The notes below the pieces were generated by a model that was given only the letters and a program-made list of their open reading frames with translations, was not told where the DNA came from and made no database searches. The position numbers and the translations under genes are program-made. Of a stretch of DNA of 64,000 bases, positions 61,452 to 64,000 are shown one piece after another (within the stretch, counting starts at the first letter, position 1; every line of letters starts with the position of its first letter). Source of the DNA: Flavihumibacter sp. ZG627 (lineage in GTDB: Bacteria; Bacteroidota; Bacteroidia; Chitinophagales; Chitinophagaceae); assembly GCF_000814325.1 (NCBI RefSeq), contig NZ_JPHF01000002.1, positions 707,930 through 771,929 of the forward strand, given 5' to 3'.

Positions 61452-61551
61452 GGTTATTGCTACGCCAAACTTCAAAAAAGAAGTTAAGCGGCTGACCAAA
61501 AATTTCATTCCGTGTAAATTGGTGAAGGGGACGATATCACTAAATATGTGA
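61441..61551 (+). pseudogene. 5' stub of a second RelE/ParE toxin gene
   Basis: The frame starts MSYKVIATPNFKKEVKRLTKN, a clear RelE/ParE-family N-terminus, then loses similarity after about 21 codons and stops at TGA 61549-61551. Normal toxins are about 95-110 residues. The body has been replaced by foreign sequence in another frame (61518-61643), so no active toxin can be made. Confidence 0.7.
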
Positions 61552-61643
61552 AAAGAAGCTATAAAGGGCTGTATCCGGGCCGGGAAATGAGTGCCCAACG
61601 AATTGGCAAGAGTGTGATTGCTAACCTGCTTAAACCAGGATAA
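61518..61643 (+). other. unassigned 3' gene fragment fused behind the RelE stub
   Basis: A frame immediately preceded by a stop encodes 41 residues, including DDITKYVKRSYKGLYPGRE and MSAQRIGKSVIANLL, ending in TAA. The composition looks like real coding sequence (the C-terminal end of some protein) rather than noise, but I do not recognise the family. Confidence 0.3.
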
Positions 61644-61666
61644 GTATCATTCCGCCACGCAGCCAG

Positions 61667-61698
61667 TTTGGATAGGCATTTTTAAATCTTTAAATTTG
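61667..61698 (+). promoter_or_regulatory. promoter of the PIN-domain toxin-antitoxin pair
   Basis: TTTG (61667-61670), a 20-bp spacer, then TAAATTTG (61691-61698), a complete match. The antitoxin ATG follows 6 bp later, so the transcript has almost no leader. The spacing and boxes are the same as at 60892-60923. Confidence 0.75.
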
Positions 61699-61704
61699 AG
61701 ACAA

Positions 61705-61905
61705 ATGAATGATATGGAACTCGTGCTAAAAAAGGGAGCTACCAAAAAGGAGATCCAAGCCCTGGAGCGAAAGCTCTATAAGGAAAAGGTGTCCAGTGGC
61801 TTCAACGCAAAAAAATACAATGGTATACTGAAATTGAAACTGAAAGAAGATCCATTGGTCATCCAGAAAAAAATGAGAGATGAGTGGGAAAGAGATTTTA
61901 GTTGA
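61705..61905 (+). CDS. antitoxin partner of the PIN-domain toxin
   Basis: This 66-residue, highly charged protein (MNDMELVLKKGATKKEIQAL...) has a predicted helical N-terminus and a basic, flexible C-terminus (KLKLKEDPLVIQKKMRDEWE). This is the usual make-up of antitoxins in which the C-terminus wraps the toxin. It overlaps the toxin gene by 26 bp. ATG 61705 is preferred to the upstream ATG at 61618, as it follows the promoter directly. The DNA-binding fold cannot be assigned. Confidence 0.75.
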   Translation: MNDMELVLKKGATKKEIQALERKLYKEKVSSGFNAKKYNGILKLKLKEDPLVIQKKMRDEWERDFS

Positions 61906-62251
61906 CACCAATATCTTTTTATACTTACTGAAAGGCAATGATACTTTAGAAGAAATGCTGCATGGCAAAAACATCTATGTATCCTTTATTACGGAGTTGG
62001 AACTGATCGGCTTTAAGAATATAACGCTCAAGGAACAGAAACAAATAGAGGTGATGTTGGGAGAATGTGTGCTGCTATCGCTCAATGGCAACATCAAGGA
62101 AAAATATGTGGAGGTCAGAAGAAAATATCACCTGAAGCTAGCCGATGCCATTATTGCCGCCACGGCTATCGCCTCCAATATTCCACTGATAACATCAGAC
62201 AAACAATTTACGACAGTCAAGGAATTAAAATTGGTTACTTACCAAATGTAA
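61880..62251 (+). CDS. PIN-domain (VapC-like) ribonuclease toxin
   Basis: This 123-residue PIN-domain protein carries the acidic active-site residues: D9 in ILVDTNIF, E in SFITELELIGF, D in KLADAIIAATA and D in LITSDKQF. VapC toxins cleave tRNA or rRNA and are neutralised by the adjacent antitoxin. The gene is full length and intact, the only complete toxin in the island part of the window. Its start overlaps the antitoxin gene. Confidence 0.88.
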   Translation: MSGKEILVDTNIFLYLLKGNDTLEEMLHGKNIYVSFITELELIGFKNITLKEQKQIEVMLGECVLLSLNGNIKEKYVEVRRKYHLKLADAIIAATAIASNIPLITSDKQFTTVKELKLVTYQM

Positions 62252-62268
62252 GCCGTAAGTGATATTGA

Positions 62269-62397
62269 GAACAAGCCAGGGTTGAGCCACTCAACCAGCT
62301 CGATGAAGACGACAAAGCCACCGTATTTAAAATCATCGATACTATGCTCACCAAAAAGAAGTTCAAAGATTTATTCCAGAAAAATATTGAACTGTAA
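62269..62397 (+). pseudogene. 3' remnant of an XRE-family regulator gene
   Basis: Following a stop, the frame encodes RVEPLNQLDEDDKATVFK, then IIDTMLTKKKFKDLFQKN, which is the typical C-terminal tail of Bacteroidota XRE helix-turn-helix regulators (the LDxxDK...IDTMLTKKKFKDFF pattern). The HTH domain is absent upstream, where the PIN toxin gene ends. It is the truncated end of a gene, with no start. Confidence 0.65.
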
Positions 62398-62435
62398 GTG
62401 TAGATCAATCCCCCTTAAATTCCCATATTAGTTAT

Positions 62436-63094
62436 ATGCTTACAACCATCAAATCAAGGAATAAAATCCTTACCGCCATTGGTATAATCTTGGCACTCTT
62501 ATTAATTATCCGCTTTTATTCCCCCAAAAGAATTTTCAAGACCAGATAGAAGAGCTTCAAAGCAAAACTCAGCCCAATATTGATGCAACAGTCAGTAAAA
62601 TTATTGCCGAAAACAGGTTCATTGATAGCATCCATTATCTAATCAACTCTGGGCAGTTTGTCGGAGCAGATAAAGTTATCACACAATTGATTGCAAAAAA
62701 TGAAAAAAATGATTATTACTGGACATTAAAAGGTGAACTTCTAGATGCAAAAAAAAGATATGACTCCGCTATTTATTATTACAATTACGCACTGGTCCTT
62801 GATCCTAATTCAGGGGCAAAAATAAGCAGGGCGTTAACATATATAAAAATCGGAGAATTCAATAAAGCCATAGCTGATTATCGATCCGCTTATGAGGGCA
62901 ATTATGATTTTAGCTATAACCTTGCAACCACATTTGAATTAAATAATCAAAAGGATAGTGCACTTATGTACTATAAAATTTACTTAGAGCACTACCCTGA
63001 TTCACTGGTTAAGCAACTAAACATCCAAGGCGTCACGCTAAGTCACTCCATTGACACAGTTCAAGCCCGAATAAAAAGACTTAGGCAGAATTAA
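62436..63094 (+). pseudogene. membrane-anchored TPR protein gene with a frameshift
   Basis: From ATG 62436 a signal-anchor is encoded (NKILTAIGIILALLLIIRFY), but the frame stops after about 37 codons at TAG. A shift of one base around 62520-62528 (TATTCCCCCAAAAG) connects to a long second frame (DQIEELQSKTQPN..., then TPR-like helices such as YWTLKGELLDAKKRYDSAIYYYNYAL) ending at 63094. Both parts clearly belong to one TPR protein of about 218 residues. The break is in a homopolymer run, so sequencing error is possible. It converges on the Rhs gene. Confidence 0.7.
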
Positions 63095-63114
63095 TTAATT
63101 CCTACTTATATTAT

Positions 63115-64000
63115 TTATTTATCCCCTTCCTTTCCATAGTTCGGATCATATTTCTTATTAAGTTTCGGTGCTTGCATAATTACCCGCCCATCCTGATCCG
63201 TAATGCGAAGTGTCCCATCATACGGCTTTCTTTTCATGGAGAACTCGTTATAGATTATAGTACCAATCTTAAGCACTTCTTTGTTATTTAAATTACTTAC
63301 ACCCGACAATACAACATTTGTTATATCGGATAAAAGTGCTGGTGTTCTATATTCTTCAGGAATAGGGGATTTCTTTGCCACTAATGCCTGACTCACATCA
63401 TAAGTTGCCATTTTCAGATATTTGGTTTGCTGTAGAGCCGTATTAAAATCATCATTATTTAACGAGGTTCTAAGAAATGACTCTCCTGTAATAAATGCAT
63501 CCAATATAATACCTGCCTTTCCCAATCGTGTGTTCTCGATTGGAGCCTTTGGCAGCATTTCACCTCCAGCAAAAAATCCCTCCGGCAAAACACTTTTATG
63601 CCTCAAGGCAAGTCCTATTATTTGGATTTTATTGGGCTCATGTGTCGGATCATTGTCAAACTCATTCTTAACAGGATTAGGAACGAATGACTTATAATCG
63701 ATATGCCCAATTTGATTGTTAATGCCTATTTGTCCTGTAATCCAATTATTAGGATCATTATTTGCAGCCTGGAAGGTATTCCGAGTAATATTGTGCATAT
63801 TGGCCATCTTCAATTTCACAATGCCGTTTACTACTTCAACTCTTGCAAAATTAGAATTGAGATATTCCAATCCATCCAAATCAAAACCATCAATAGGTCT
63901 ATTTGATGCAAACTGATAGGGTGTTAACATGGGATAACCTTTCGTCAGCGGATCCACGCTCAAAAACTTTCCTATCCTTGGATCATAAATCCGCATGCCA
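63115..64000 (-). CDS. Rhs-family protein, C-terminal part (gene continues past window)
   Basis: The visible N-terminal end reads MRIYDPRIGKFLSVDPLTKG, then YPMLTPYQFASNRPIDGFDLDGLE: the Rhs-associated core motif at the end of the repeat cage. About 250 residues of variable tail follow, which in Rhs proteins is usually a toxin or effector domain released from the cage. I do not recognise the tail. The repeats and N-terminus lie beyond position 64000; the frame is open to the window edge. No small immunity-type gene follows on the same strand; the next gene is convergent. Confidence 0.8.
   Translation of the reverse strand, partial: GMRIYDPRIGKFLSVDPLTKGYPMLTPYQFASNRPIDGFDLDGLEYLNSNFARVEVVNGIVKLKMANMHNITRNTFQAANNDPNNWITGQIGINNQIGHIDYKSFVPNPVKNEFDNDPTHEPNKIQIIGLALRHKSVLPEGFFAGGEMLPKAPIENTRLGKAGIILDAFITGESFLRTSLNNDDFNTALQQTKYLKMATYDVSQALVAKKSPIPEEYRTPALLSDITNVVLSGVSNLNNKEVLKIGTIIYNEFSMKRKPYDGTLRITDQDGRVIMQAPKLNKKYDPNYGKEGDK

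Overview
The window reads as a chromosomal segment of a Bacteroidota bacterium, most likely in the family Chitinophagaceae. Supporting signs are promoters of the TTTG/TAnnTTTG type (a clear one precedes the tRNA-Arg gene), near absence of Shine-Dalgarno sequences, tRNA genes without an encoded CCA end, a type IX secretion C-terminal sorting domain, two TonB-dependent receptors with an N-terminal carboxypeptidase-regulatory-like domain, and the lineage-typical DUF6089 and PmoA-like (DUF6807) families. No rRNA, CRISPR array or intact insertion sequence was found.

Layout. 1-2.9 kb: a TraB/GumN-type protein (cut by the window edge), a DUF6089 outer-membrane protein and arginine decarboxylase. 3.0-11.7 kb: the translation cluster thrS-infC-rpmI-rplT, split by a 5.3-kb gene for a secreted subtilisin-like protease. 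11.8-16.3 kb: two tandem paralogous secreted proteins of unknown function and a TonB-dependent receptor. 16.4-20.7 kb: an ABC-F ATPase and a patatin/beta-barrel protein. 20.7-28.2 kb: a histidine utilisation operon (MarR regulator, hutH, hutU, a Mur-ligase-like gene, hutI, hutG). 28.3-34.4 kb: tRNA-Arg and a tripartite RND efflux operon. 34.4-39.7 kb: a PmoA-like/GH130-like pair, an AlkB-type dioxygenase, a beta-helix lipoprotein and a DUF937 protein. 39.8-47.6 kb: ung, plsC, and an envelope cluster (lptD diverging from an amidase, MlaD and an OstA-like protein). 47.6-52.2 kb: nhaA, a DeoR-family regulator, a SpmA-SpmB-like fusion and ychF. 52.3-56.1 kb: a TonB receptor with a fasciclin-domain lipoprotein. 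56.2-60.0 kb: purC, ABA4-like and second membrane proteins, a Ycf48-like protein, hscB and tRNA-Leu.

From the 3' end of tRNA-Leu (about 60.06 kb) to the window end the character changes. The DNA becomes AT-rich, and a 30-bp copy of the tRNA-Leu 3' end recurs 761 bp downstream, as expected for an integration site. The segment is packed with decayed toxin-antitoxin modules: a nucleotidyltransferase with an internal deletion, two RelE/ParE stubs, a HicB-like gene with a premature stop and the tail of an XRE regulator. One PIN-domain toxin pair remains intact. A frameshifted TPR gene and the 3' end of an Rhs gene follow. This is the most accessory-like part of the window.

The core genes form coherent units. 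The hut genes convert histidine to glutamate and formamide. The lptD/amidase/MlaD/OstA group belongs to outer-membrane and peptidoglycan maintenance. The efflux operon is complete (adaptor, pump, outer-membrane channel). Several convergent pairs abut or overlap at their stop codons, so the chromosome is compact outside the island.
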